Assembly (NCBI GenBank): GCA_015231955.1
Contig: JADGAN010000001.1
Coordinates: 310,001 to 374,000, forward strand
Reading direction: 5' to 3'
DNA length: 64,000 bases
From: Oligoflexia bacterium
GTDB lineage: Bacteria > Bdellovibrionota > Bacteriovoracia > Bacteriovoracales > Bacteriovoracaceae
Shown here piece after piece: positions 51,433 to 60,607 of this stretch. The notes under the pieces are model-generated. The model searched no databases, was not told the origin of the DNA, and was given only the letters and a program-made list of their open reading frames with translations. How positions within the stretch are numbered: position 1 is the first letter of the stretch; every line of letters starts with the position of its first letter. The translations under genes and the position numbers were made by a program.

Positions 51433-53863
51433 GCAGCGAAAAATTAATGAAAAGAAAACCAAGAAATGATAGCAGGTATGACCAGTAAAATATTGGTTCT
51501 GCAAAGTTTAGCTCAATATTGTTTTTTCCACTATTCTCTAAAAAAACTGCCTGAAATGCATGATCGGCCTTGAATATTTTAGTTTTCACTCCATTAATAC
51601 TGGCATGCCAATTGGGGTGATAATTGTTAAGGATTAGCATAAAACCAGGTGATGGATTAGTGACCTCTAGTTTGATATAATCGGGATGATATGTCTTAAT
51701 GGCAATATCAGCGCTTGCGGATCTCTTCTCGGTAGTGATTGGTGGGAGGGGAGCTGTTTTTTCAAGGAAAACATATTGGCGAAGATCACTTTCTGTTGCC
51801 TGTGCGAGTGCTATAAAAAGATCTTTACCATCATTAAAAAGCTTAGAATTGGGAATAAACATAAATCGGGGGAAAGGTTTTTTTATTTCATAAATATAGA
51901 TTGGTTTGTCGTAAGGAGATGCAAGAGGGTGTAGAAACTTTTTCTTTTCTTGAGGGAGGAGTTTAATCTCATTGGATGAAATCTGTTTAATTTGCTCATA
52001 GGGATTAAGCGAGAAAATATAGCGAAGATTGAGTAGTTTTAAATGAGGAACAGAGAAAAATTGAGAGAGATCTTGGCGTGAATCAAGATCAATTCCTAAA
52101 TAGAGGTCGTACCAATATTCATCAAAGTGTTTGCGATGTTTCTTGTCTTTGAGTTGTGGTTCAATGGCCAGACCGAAGAGATCTTTATAGTATCGATTAA
52201 AAATGGGGCTCCTTGATTCGACAGATTCAAGTCCTTTGATCTGGAGTAAACAAGGGTAATCAAAATCAACGCTTCCTACTCGAAATGGAGAGGATTGAGT
52301 ATCAATGAGATTGGTAGAGTAGACCATATTGAGGTATTTTTCATACATAAGGCCTTCGTTTCCCAGACCAAAATATCTCATAAATCGAACTTGAATTACC
52401 AGAAGTAGAATCGCTAAGAGGGGAAGAAAGAGTTTGAACGGCTTGGCAGTGAATGCAGTTATGCGATATTTTCTGATAAAAAAGATTGAAAATATTATAA
52501 GGTACAAGGGGATATTGATGAAGAATTTATTTTTATTAACAGTGTTAAAATTCCATTCGTAGGCCAATATAATGAGTAGGAATACAAATCCTACTGAAAA
52601 GAGAAGATTGTTTTTTTTAGAGGGGATAGAAAAACGAATGCTAATAAAAAGATAAAAAGCATAAGCTGAAAAGCAATTTCCAATAGAAAAAGTATATCGG
52701 AGTTCATCGCTGTAAAACAATAAAGAGTAGATTAGCGTTGCGATGATAGATACAATGAATGATGGGAGAATGGATATAGGTCTTTTTTCAAGTTCATCAA
52801 TGTAACTTAGAATAAAGCAAAGGAATAGGAAGGGGGTTGTCCATACAAGATGAGCAAGATCCATTTTCTCAAGGAAGGATCCTTTTATAATAGGTGTCGA
52901 TAGAGTAAATAGTGTCGAAATAATAAAAGTTAAAATAATACAAATAAAAATCCAGCGAGAACGTTTGAAAGAATACAAAAAAGGAATGCCGAATGCCATC
53001 GGCGCTATAGTCAAAGTCCTACCTACGTAATCAAAAAAGGTAATTAAAAAAGTTGATGCAAAGTTGGTTAGATTAAATGCTTCAAAAAAAGCATAGCTTC
53101 GATGAGAAAAGGGGATAAATTGTATAAGGGACCAGAGGACAGGGAAGCAAAGAAGAGAAAATCCAAACCAGAAACCAATGTTACGTACGATGTAGTAGTT
53201 GACAAAAAGAGGTTTCCACCCTCGAAAGATGAGGAATAATGAAAATTGTAAAAAGATAAAATAAGGGAGAGTTAATATAGGAGAGGAAATAAATAGAAAA
53301 AAATTTATGAAAATAATTTTTAGTATCCAAAAACGGTCATGTAATCTTTTATCCTTCAGCATGAGTTGATCAAGAAAAACAAAAGTAAGAGGAAAAGCGT
53401 AGTAAATTGTAATATGCATGATTGAGTGTGGATGAATTTGTGAGGTGAGAGCGTAGAAAATTCCTGCGAATAGAGAGGGAATGGGTGAGAAATTACAAAA
53501 TTTTTTAAAAAAGAGGAAAGTGCCCAATCCAGCAATAAACATGTAGAAAATGATAAAGAAGTTGTAGATCAGCCATGTGGGAAATATAGTGCATAGAAGT
53601 GTTGCTAGATAGCTGACGGAAAAGTGTGAGGTTTGTGATGGGATTCCTCCTGGAAAGTGAGGGAACCATTGGAATAGGCCAAATTGTTTGAGCAAATCGG
53701 CATGGATAGCAAAGCGATAGAAATCAGCATCAAAAGTGTCGTGAACCATTACAGTGGCCCAAGGGCCAAGGATAATTTTGTCAATATAGAAAATGGTGGA
53801 AAAAAGAAGAAAGAAAAAGAAGGTAGATTTGAGGTTAAGTTTGTATGTTGTCAATAAATGCAT
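51389..53863 (-). CDS. YfhO-like large polytopic membrane protein
   Basis: A protein of 824 aa from the ATG at 53863, with GAGG four bases upstream; a start at 53944 would overlap the upstream gene. About 13 spans are followed by a soluble region of 300 residues. Near the C-terminus comes the typical NNYHPNWHASINGVKTKIF block of the YfhO group, where a tryptophan-rich G/N-W-x-A-x-I/V-D/N-G motif precedes the last span. YfhO proteins take part in adding sugars to cell-envelope polymers. Early residues VMVHDTFDADFYRFA may correspond to a GT-C acidic motif. The exact role here is unknown. Confidence 0.72.
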   Translation of the reverse strand: MHLLTTYKLNLKSTFFFFLLFSTIFYIDKIILGPWATVMVHDTFDADFYRFAIHADLLKQFGLFQWFPHFPGGIPSQTSHFSVSYLATLLCTIFPTWLIYNFFIIFYMFIAGLGTFLFFKKFCNFSPIPSLFAGIFYALTSQIHPHSIMHITIYYAFPLTFVFLDQLMLKDKRLHDRFWILKIIFINFFLFISSPILTLPYFIFLQFSLFLIFRGWKPLFVNYYIVRNIGFWFGFSLLCFPVLWSLIQFIPFSHRSYAFFEAFNLTNFASTFLITFFDYVGRTLTIAPMAFGIPFLYSFKRSRWIFICIILTFIISTLFTLSTPIIKGSFLEKMDLAHLVWTTPFLFLCFILSYIDELEKRPISILPSFIVSIIATLIYSLLFYSDELRYTFSIGNCFSAYAFYLFISIRFSIPSKKNNLLFSVGFVFLLIILAYEWNFNTVNKNKFFINIPLYLIIFSIFFIRKYRITAFTAKPFKLFLPLLAILLLVIQVRFMRYFGLGNEGLMYEKYLNMVYSTNLIDTQSSPFRVGSVDFDYPCLLQIKGLESVESRSPIFNRYYKDLFGLAIEPQLKDKKHRKHFDEYWYDLYLGIDLDSRQDLSQFFSVPHLKLLNLRYIFSLNPYEQIKQISSNEIKLLPQEKKKFLHPLASPYDKPIYIYEIKKPFPRFMFIPNSKLFNDGKDLFIALAQATESDLRQYVFLEKTAPLPPITTEKRSASADIAIKTYHPDYIKLEVTNPSPGFMLILNNYHPNWHASINGVKTKIFKADHAFQAVFLENSGKNNIELNFAEPIFYWSYLLSFLGFLFINFSLLIGFRSPPCKQLHP

Positions 53864-53903
53864 GGTGCCTCTTATGGTATTCAGGATTGCTGTTTTTTTT
53901 ATA

Positions 53904-54998
53904 TTAGAATCGAGAGAGCATTTTTCCTTTACGAATTTTTTCAATTAAATCGCGTGAAACAACTTTAATACCTGTTGCATTCCAGTGGTTGTCATCTTTA
54001 TGAAAGACAGCAGAGGATTGTTTTGTGGACTCTTCAAAAATTTTTTGTGTATCAATCGTTGTGACGCCCATACTGTTTAATTCAGTGATCAATTTGCGCA
54101 AAAATTGAGGTTGAGTGGGGATGCCTAGTTTTGCAAAAAGGATGTTTTCTTTAATAGGGATTGGTAAAAAGATAAATTCAATGCCGAGTGAATTAAGAGA
54201 TTCTTTGTATTTTTTCAGAGTGAGAGCAATATCGTGAACATAGTTAATATCCACTGTTTCGATCCTTTCTAAAATAGACTTGCCATCAAAGAATAACTCA
54301 TCGTTCACGTGAGGATACATTGGACGGGTTCCTGTTAGTTCTCTGGAGCGAGATTTTATATAGTTCAGCATATTCGATTTATGAAATCGATCAAGTAATA
54401 GATAGTATTGAAGGAGAAGATTATTATTTATTAATGGAAGATCAATATATTGATTATTTTGTGGTGGACGTAGGTTTAAAAAATCTTTCAAGGAAGTAAT
54501 GTATCGCTCATTTCGAGCAAGAATGACTAATTTAGGTGGATTATCGTGAAATCTTTTTAGACTGAGAAATTTATTTTTTAGCTCATCAGAACTGGGAGCC
54601 AAAGGGTAGACAGAGGCATGAAGTTCATTTTCGAGAACTACTGACAGAAGATTTTCTTGATCTGTTTTTTCTGCATAGATATCCGATTCTCCGACAATTA
54701 CAATATCATAGTGATTGAGATCGCGATCTTTTGTTCTGTAACCATAACGATCTGTAATCCAAGTTACAGTTTCTTTAACAGCAAAAGGAGTGCGGTATCC
54801 TAGAGCTCCTTCAACAGATCGAGTAATAATCCTATTTGGGTAGTATGGGCCAGGTAGTTTATCGGACATCTTGATAACGTAAAGGGTCTCTAGTTGGCGA
54901 TAGTGAAAAAAATCCTCAGGAAGAATAAAAAGGTCTAGGCCAATAAAGAGGATAAAAGGAGAAAGAAATAGAAGTGTTTTGAGAATTAATTTTTTCAT
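53904..54998 (-). CDS. AlgJ/AlgX-like SGNH-type acyltransferase partner protein
   Basis: A protein of 364 aa with one N-terminal hydrophobic segment (residues 5-27), so it is a membrane-anchored periplasmic protein. A Ser-containing block near residue 100 (DIVIVGESDIYAE) and a late DDNHWNATGIKVVS block with D-x-x-H-W match the alginate O-acetyltransferase AlgJ/AlgX pattern. It follows the MBOAT gene, as AlgJ follows AlgI. It probably transfers the acyl group delivered by the MBOAT protein onto the glycan. The acyl group need not be acetyl, because an ACP module precedes it. Confidence 0.8.
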   Translation of the reverse strand: MKKLILKTLLFLSPFILFIGLDLFILPEDFFHYRQLETLYVIKMSDKLPGPYYPNRIITRSVEGALGYRTPFAVKETVTWITDRYGYRTKDRDLNHYDIVIVGESDIYAEKTDQENLLSVVLENELHASVYPLAPSSDELKNKFLSLKRFHDNPPKLVILARNERYITSLKDFLNLRPPQNNQYIDLPLINNNLLLQYYLLLDRFHKSNMLNYIKSRSRELTGTRPMYPHVNDELFFDGKSILERIETVDINYVHDIALTLKKYKESLNSLGIEFIFLPIPIKENILFAKLGIPTQPQFLRKLITELNSMGVTTIDTQKIFEESTKQSSAVFHKDDNHWNATGIKVVSRDLIEKIRKGKMLSRF

Positions 54999-55009
54999 GT
55001 TGTGTCAGT

Positions 55010-56449
55010 TTAAAATTGGAAGTAAATAAATTGTTGTTTGCCAAACTTACCAAGGAAAATAATAGCAAGAACGACTGTGTAATAGAGAGACCATCGCACG
55101 AAGAGTGGAGAATTGGAAATCTTTGAACGAATACTTCCCTGTCGCTCTTGAAGCAGGTGGGTTGCTTCCACGAGCAAAAGCAAAAAAAGTACAATCAAGA
55201 AGGGCATCATTCGCTTTTCCTCAAGGAAAAGGGCGTCTCTTATAAAATCAAAATCGAACAGATTGGACCATCCCAAGGTGATTCTAGACAAGATGGTTTT
55301 TGCATCAGCAATAGAATTGGCCCTGAAAAAAATAAGAGAGAAGCTAAAAATCGAAAAGGTATAGAACATTGATATGGCATTAAAGACCCACTCCTGCCTC
55401 TTCGGGAATAAAGGGTAAATGTATTTTTTTCTAAATTTTTTTGTTAAGATTTCAGCAGAGATTGCAAGACCTTGAATCAGTCCAAAAACAATGAAGGTCC
55501 AATTGGCGCCGTGCCAAAGACCAATGAGTAAATTGGTGAAGAGCACAGAAAAGAGAAGTCCTGCTCGACCATAATCTCTGGTCGCAATGGTGAGTGGTTT
55601 AAAGACGTAGTCTTGAAGCCATGAAGAGAGTGAGATATGCCATCTTCGCCAAAAGTCGGAGATTGATGTTGCATAAAAAGGTCTTTGAAAATTGTTGATC
55701 AATTGAATCCCAAACATCTGTGCTGAGCCAATGGCCATATCGGAGTAGGCCGAAAAATCGCAGTAGACTTGAAAGGTAAAAAAGATCGCAACCATGATAA
55801 TGGATAGGCCTTGGTACGACTCTGGTGAAGCATAGACAGTATCAACATAGATTTTCAGACGATCTGCTATTACAAGTTTTTTAAAAAGTCCCCATAAGAA
55901 GAGTTGGGCCCCATAGACCACTTGTGAGTAGTTAAAGTTGATCTTGGCAGTGAGCTGAGGAATGAGTTGATTGGATCTTCCGATGGGCCCGGCCAAGAGC
56001 TGTGGAAAAAAGGAGACATAAAGGGCATAAATGCCTAAATTTTTCTCCGGCATTCGATCCCCTCGGTAAACGTCGATGAGGTATCCTACCGATTGAAAGA
56101 TATAAAAAGAGATCCCAATAGGAAGAATGAGATTTAAGGCCGGAAAGGAGGTTAGAGTAGAAATGGAAAAATTGAGATATTTAAAAGTGAAGAGCACACC
56201 CAAATTGAAAAAGAGTGCAAGTAGTAGAATTAGCTTTTTAGCAGAAGAGTATTTTTCAAATAAGAGAGCGGAAAGATATCCTGTCAAAGTAATGCCGACT
56301 AGAAACCAAAGGTAGTGAAAGTTCCAACATAGATAATAGAAGTAGCTTGCTGCCAGCAAAAGGATCCAGCGGCGCTGGTAGGGGAGGAGGTAGTAACAGA
56401 AAAAGATACAGGGAAGAAAAAGAAGGTATTCGATGGAATTAAATAACAT
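55010..56449 (-). CDS. MBOAT family acyltransferase (AlgI/DltB-like), module 1
   Basis: A protein of 479 aa from the ATG at 56449, with GGAGG five bases upstream. About ten spans. The MBOAT signature includes FFPQLLAGPIGRSNQLIPQL, DFSAYSDMAIGSAQMFGI, DFWRRWHISLSSWLQDY and the catalytic-His loop IGLWHGANWTF near residue 305. It should move an acyl group across the membrane to the periplasmic SGNH protein encoded next. The start overlaps the end of the SDR gene by 11 bases, so it is coupled with the acyl-synthesis genes upstream. Confidence 0.9.
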   Translation of the reverse strand: MLFNSIEYLLFLPCIFFCYYLLPYQRRWILLLAASYFYYLCWNFHYLWFLVGITLTGYLSALLFEKYSSAKKLILLLALFFNLGVLFTFKYLNFSISTLTSFPALNLILPIGISFYIFQSVGYLIDVYRGDRMPEKNLGIYALYVSFFPQLLAGPIGRSNQLIPQLTAKINFNYSQVVYGAQLFLWGLFKKLVIADRLKIYVDTVYASPESYQGLSIIMVAIFFTFQVYCDFSAYSDMAIGSAQMFGIQLINNFQRPFYATSISDFWRRWHISLSSWLQDYVFKPLTIATRDYGRAGLLFSVLFTNLLIGLWHGANWTFIVFGLIQGLAISAEILTKKFRKKYIYPLFPKRQEWVFNAISMFYTFSIFSFSLIFFRANSIADAKTILSRITLGWSNLFDFDFIRDALFLEEKRMMPFLIVLFLLLLVEATHLLQERQGSIRSKISNSPLFVRWSLYYTVVLAIIFLGKFGKQQFIYFQF

Positions 56450-57161
56450 GAGCGCCTCCATTCATGACCAGGTTGATCCCGTTAATATAAGGAGAGCAGT
56501 GGAGAAGAAAGTGAACACTCTCTGCCACCTCTGTTGGAGTAAGCAGTTTTTTAAAGGGTGCTTGCTCGATCATCTCTGACACCATCCTCTCGTCGATTAG
56601 AGAGCTCATGTTCGTTTGCATAAAAGAGGGGGAGATGCAATTTGCTGTAATATTAAACTTTGAATTTTCACTGGCCCAAGATTTGGAGAGGGATTCAATA
56701 TAGGCCTTATTAGCAGTATATTCGGACCACCCTAGAGGTGGTTTGTTGATTAGAGCGGAAGAGAGAATTGAGATGATTCGCCCCTGTTTTTTTTTTCGAA
56801 AAAGAGAGAGTGCTGCCTGTGTAATATTGATGACAGGGAGAATATTGTGCTTAAAGCTCAACTCAAAGGTAGCAAGATCTTCTTTGTGGAAATATTGAAT
56901 TTGTGGGCGAAGGTAAGCATTGTTGATTAGGACATCAAGATTCATATCATTCATTTGCTCTAAAAGATGATGGACTGATGCTTTATCATGGAAGTTACAA
57001 GCGTGCTTGACTGTATTGGAAAAGCGATGCTCTAGGTAGGTTGCTTTGTCGAGAGAAGAGTAAAAAGTAAAGTGGATTTTACTATGGGGGTTGTTCTGGG
57101 CAAGATGATCCGTGATGGCGCCACCAAGTCCTGATGCCCCACCAGTGATTAAGATGTTCAT
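56439..57161 (-). CDS. Short-chain dehydrogenase/reductase, FabG-like
   Basis: A protein of 240 aa. NAD(P) motif ILITGGASGLGGAI (residues 3-16), then DVLINNAYL. The active site is SILSSALINKPPLGWSEYTANKAY, giving the Ser, Tyr and Lys of the SDR triad. NCISPSFMQT follows. In this operon it probably reduces a keto group of an ACP-bound acyl chain. Alternatively it may act on a sugar. It lies directly after the MaoC-like gene (stop and start are adjacent) and before the MBOAT gene. Confidence 0.85.
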   Translation of the reverse strand: MNILITGGASGLGGAITDHLAQNNPHSKIHFTFYSSLDKATYLEHRFSNTVKHACNFHDKASVHHLLEQMNDMNLDVLINNAYLRPQIQYFHKEDLATFELSFKHNILPVINITQAALSLFRKKKQGRIISILSSALINKPPLGWSEYTANKAYIESLSKSWASENSKFNITANCISPSFMQTNMSSLIDERMVSEMIEQAPFKKLLTPTEVAESVHFLLHCSPYINGINLVMNGGAHVI

Positions 57162-57554
57162 TTAAATTATCCCCACTTGAATAGTTCCTTTGGCCACTAG
57201 ATGCTCTTTTTTATAAAAGCTATACTTGATTTCGATAAGATTGACTGAAGAGAAAATGTCCACAATCTCTGCTTTGAAGAGGATTGAGTCGTTTAGGTAT
57301 ATTGGTTTATTATACTTAATTGATTGAGAAAGTAATATCACATTTTTTATGGGTAAACACTCTCCAACAAAGTAAGAGATAAGGCCATTAAGAATATTTC
57401 CATGCATGACTTTATCTGAAAATCCTTTACTTTTGGCATGGGTACTGTCGGTATGAAGAGGGTTGTAATCTTTAAATATTTGTAGAAAACCATTATAGAT
57501 TTCCTCAGATATAACCAGGGGAATTTCAAATTTTTGACCTTTTTCCATATGCAA
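57162..57554 (-). CDS. MaoC-like (R)-specific hydratase/dehydratase
   Basis: A protein of 130 aa with a hot-dog fold. The hydratase motif is DYNPLHTD (residues 32-39) followed by AKSKGFSDKVMHGNILNGL, containing the Asp and His of MaoC/PhaJ-type enzymes. It would hydrate an enoyl thioester or dehydrate a hydroxyacyl thioester attached to CoA or the nearby ACP. Together with the FabG-like SDR this gives a minimal set for making a short 3-hydroxyacyl group. A second ATG is two codons downstream (57548). Confidence 0.83.
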   Translation of the reverse strand: MHMEKGQKFEIPLVISEEIYNGFLQIFKDYNPLHTDSTHAKSKGFSDKVMHGNILNGLISYFVGECLPIKNVILLSQSIKYNKPIYLNDSILFKAEIVDIFSSVNLIEIKYSFYKKEHLVAKGTIQVGII

Positions 57555-57571
57555 TAGTAAAAAAGTTAAGA

Positions 57572-57811
57572 TTAAACTTTGGTCAGAAGGTTATCGCACA
57601 TCTCACCGACATTTTTAAAACCTTGGATTTCACCAGAGGAGAAGCGTATTTTAAAATGTTTTTCGATGGCCACCACAAGTTGAATATGGCTTAGAGAATC
57701 CCACTCCTCAATATCTTTGGCAGTTGTTTCTCGGGCCAAAACGATATTATCATTATCGAGAATATTAATAAAAATAGAATTAACACTTTTGATCATTTCT
57801 TCAAAGGTCAT
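57572..57811 (-). CDS. Acyl carrier protein, module 1
   Basis: A protein of 79 aa. The phosphopantetheine site is EEWDSLSHIQLVVAIEK, with Ser about 39 in a D-S-L motif. Size and acidic composition are usual for ACPs. GGGAG lies upstream of the ATG. It lies between the FkbH-like and MaoC-like genes, so it most likely carries the acyl or glyceryl group loaded by the FkbH-like protein. It must be converted to the holo form by a phosphopantetheinyl transferase, and none is seen in this window. Confidence 0.88.
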   Translation of the reverse strand: MTFEEMIKSVNSIFINILDNDNIVLARETTAKDIEEWDSLSHIQLVVAIEKHFKIRFSSGEIQGFKNVGEMCDNLLTKV

Positions 57812-57824
57812 TACTTTCTCCCAT

Positions 57825-59561
57825 CTAATTTTTAAAAATAAAAGTAGTTTTTTCTTGATAGTCAGAGATGTTTAATATCCAGTGACTACCATATTGGATC
57901 ATCCCGAGATTTTTGTAAAGGTCTTGGACGAGAGCATTTTTTTTAGTTGGCAAATATTCACCAAGAATTGTTGAGTATCCATTTTGTTTTGCCAAAGTGA
58001 CGATTTGATTTAGGATAAATTGTTCCATGCCTCTTTTAAGAACTCTACAGCTCATAACCCAAGTATCAATGAAGAGGGCCTTCGCTTGCTTTTTTTCTTC
58101 AACTTCTTTTAAGATAATAGAGCTTATGAGACCATGATCACCAAATTTATCTTTTAGTGTAAAAGAGAGAGTATGGTGTATTTTTGAGCTAGCAATTTGT
58201 TTAATTTCATCTTCGGTATAACGAATTGTGCGAAGGTTGAATTGGTTGGATCGTTGAGTAAGTTGTGCAATTCTAGGAATATTGTAGGTGCTAAATGTAC
58301 CGACATCGGAGCTCATTTCAAGGTTTCGAAGGAAATCGTCTTCATTAATAAAAGTTTTTTCAAAAATAACTCGGTTTGCCTCTTCCTTGTATTGTTGAGT
58401 TCGAATGGAATCGTTTTCAGAGTAGGAAGCTGTTTCAAAAAGGTTGAGTGAACTGAGGTAAGGGAGATACTCTGCTGGATCAACAGGAAGATCGGGAACG
58501 GTGACTGCCGGAAGGTGAATTTTAACCATCTCACGTTCAACAGGATTATCATCTATAAAAACCATGGAGTCTAGGCCGATATTGAGTGTGGATTGGATAA
58601 ACTGGATGTTTTGCGCCTTGTTGTGCCAGTTGGCAACAAAAAGTGCTATATCCTCGAGGCGTAAAATCATTTCAGGATGATTTTCAAAAGGTGCTTTGGC
58701 AATGTTTTCTTCATTTTTGCTACAGACAGCAAGGATTACTCCTCTTTGCTTTAACTCCTTGGTCCACATTTGAATTTCAGTAAAAATTTTACCTATCCCC
58801 AGTTGTCCGATTTGAATATTTTCAATCCCATCATCTCCGATAACACCTCCCCAGAGAGTGTTATCCAAATCCAAAATAAGACATTTGTTAAAACGTCCAA
58901 TAATGGAAAAGATAATATCCAAAAGATGCTTGGAGACAATTGGCAAAAAATCCAAACTAAAAAGGAGTTCTGTCGTTGCAAAAATTTTAGGATCAGTGAT
59001 AAAGGATTGGCCATAAGATGATAACAATGAGGCAAGATCTAGAATGAAGAGGTCGCTACACTTTTGACCAAGATCCATAAGTCCTAGATTAATTTTTCGG
59101 ACTTGATAGCGAAAGGAGATATTGGTTTTATTGGCAAAGTGTCCAAAAAGGTTATCATCTAACTCTTGAAAATTAAAATAGATGATTTTTGAGGAGCTGT
59201 TATAACATTTTATGCTTTCGTAGTAGGCACAAACTTTATTGAGGTGGTTGGTAGCAAAATCGATGCGTTGCTTGTCTTCGGGAAGTTTATAATAGTTTTT
59301 TTTAATTTTTGGGGTGGATTGAAAAATAATGATAAAATCAAAAACTTTTTGATAAAGTTCAGAAGACCTATTTAAGACAAGTGTATCCACTTGATCATAG
59401 TCCGCTTCAAAGATCTCTAAGTTCACTTCATACTCGTATCCTAGCCCTCTTAGTGCGGTGTGAAGCAGCTGGGTAGAGCTATCGCCAAGGAGCGCGATAG
59501 AGATTTTTTTATGACTTGAAAAATCTTTTTTAAGATTTTTCTTAAGGGAAGAAAAATTCAT
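57825..59561 (-). CDS. FkbH-like HAD subfamily IIIC protein with SGNH and GNAT-like regions
   Basis: A protein of 578 aa. N-terminal region with SIALLGDSSTQLLHTAL (SGNH-like, residues 21-37). The HAD core begins at LILDLDNTLWGGVIGDDG (DLDNT about 231-235), followed by VCSKNEE and FIDDNPVEREMV. The C-terminal third (DKFGDHGLIS, then DTWVMSCRVLKRGMEQFIL) is GNAT-like. FkbH proteins load glyceryl from 1,3-bisphosphoglycerate onto an ACP. Relatives in glycan loci work with ACPs in the same way. Next to ACP, MaoC and SDR genes it is the likely priming enzyme of module 1. The acyl group is not known. Confidence 0.85.
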   Translation of the reverse strand: MNFSSLKKNLKKDFSSHKKISIALLGDSSTQLLHTALRGLGYEYEVNLEIFEADYDQVDTLVLNRSSELYQKVFDFIIIFQSTPKIKKNYYKLPEDKQRIDFATNHLNKVCAYYESIKCYNSSSKIIYFNFQELDDNLFGHFANKTNISFRYQVRKINLGLMDLGQKCSDLFILDLASLLSSYGQSFITDPKIFATTELLFSLDFLPIVSKHLLDIIFSIIGRFNKCLILDLDNTLWGGVIGDDGIENIQIGQLGIGKIFTEIQMWTKELKQRGVILAVCSKNEENIAKAPFENHPEMILRLEDIALFVANWHNKAQNIQFIQSTLNIGLDSMVFIDDNPVEREMVKIHLPAVTVPDLPVDPAEYLPYLSSLNLFETASYSENDSIRTQQYKEEANRVIFEKTFINEDDFLRNLEMSSDVGTFSTYNIPRIAQLTQRSNQFNLRTIRYTEDEIKQIASSKIHHTLSFTLKDKFGDHGLISSIILKEVEEKKQAKALFIDTWVMSCRVLKRGMEQFILNQIVTLAKQNGYSTILGEYLPTKKNALVQDLYKNLGMIQYGSHWILNISDYQEKTTFIFKN

Positions 59562-60595
59562 TATTCTCCTCCAAGAGAGTGTTTATTTATAAGATTGTGC
59601 TCTAAGATGAAGTTTTTAATTTTGGCAGCAACAATCTCATTTCCGTTGGGACTTAAGTGCATTCCATCAAGACACAGAGACTTATCTTTGACATCAACAG
59701 CAAGAGAGAGATCCAAATAAAAAACCCGATCGGAATACTGCTCTTTGATCATGGCCTCTACGAGCTCCTGCTTTATACGATTAGGACTACCAGGGTTGGA
59801 GATGTAGAGAACTATCTTGTGTCTTGCTATTAACCAATCAAAGGATCGTGAAAGATAAGATAGGTATTCTGCATAAGGTTTTTGATTAGCATCTTGAATC
59901 TTCCGCGCTTCTTTTTCATAGTGATTTACTTTGTCGGTAATTTGAGAAAAAAGGCCATGAACCTCATCAAGTGCCATGCCAACACGAAAGCGGACAGGGT
60001 TAGTTTTTTTTGCTTCTTGATCATCCATTTGGCCTAGATAGGCCTTATCCAAATTTTCAACACCATACTTTAGAATTTTTGTTTTCTCACTAAGATAGAG
60101 AGGAAGAATAGGCATATATCCAAAAGTTCTAAAAAAGAAATTTGCTCCTCGATAGTCTAAAAAATCGATTGCTTTTGGGTCGGGATCGGCATTGCTATTA
60201 TAAAGGATAGCGATATTGTAATTGAGATTTTCATAGTATTGGAGATCTTGGAAAACGCCATAGATGCCTTGGTTGTTCCAGCCTAAATTGGCAACAGAGA
60301 CAAATTTATCAATCATTTTAAATTGTTTTTCCAAGAGCGCGGGCCAAGATTCTGTTGGGCCTACAAAATATCCATAGACGGTACTGGCCCCAAAGCAAGC
60401 AACTCTCCACTCCTTTTGGTCTTTGGCGGAGAGAACTTTTCCCCGATATCCTTTATAGTTATAGCCGAGCTGTTTGGAGAGGTGTTGGTGCATGAAAAGA
60501 TCTGCTGCTAAAATAAGCAGAAGAATAAGTGCAAAAGAGGAGAGAAAGAATAGAGTGTAAAAGAATAAATATTTTTTGCTAAGCAATTTAATCAT
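59561..60595 (-). CDS. SGNH hydrolase-type acyltransferase partner, module 2
   Basis: A protein of 344 aa with an N-terminal membrane anchor (residues 10-31). SGNH blocks are ACFGASTVYGYFV (Ser in G-x-S), VANLGWNNQG and a late LCLDGMHLSPNGNEIVA with Asp and His. It occupies the position of DltD or AlgJ relative to the MBOAT gene just upstream. The catalytic side is probably periplasmic, where it would transfer the acyl group to the glycan. The stop overlaps the FkbH-like start by one base. Confidence 0.82.
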   Translation of the reverse strand: MIKLLSKKYLFFYTLFFLSSFALILLLILAADLFMHQHLSKQLGYNYKGYRGKVLSAKDQKEWRVACFGASTVYGYFVGPTESWPALLEKQFKMIDKFVSVANLGWNNQGIYGVFQDLQYYENLNYNIAILYNSNADPDPKAIDFLDYRGANFFFRTFGYMPILPLYLSEKTKILKYGVENLDKAYLGQMDDQEAKKTNPVRFRVGMALDEVHGLFSQITDKVNHYEKEARKIQDANQKPYAEYLSYLSRSFDWLIARHKIVLYISNPGSPNRIKQELVEAMIKEQYSDRVFYLDLSLAVDVKDKSLCLDGMHLSPNGNEIVAAKIKNFILEHNLINKHSLGGE

Positions 60596-60607
60596 GTTCG
60601 CCTCATC

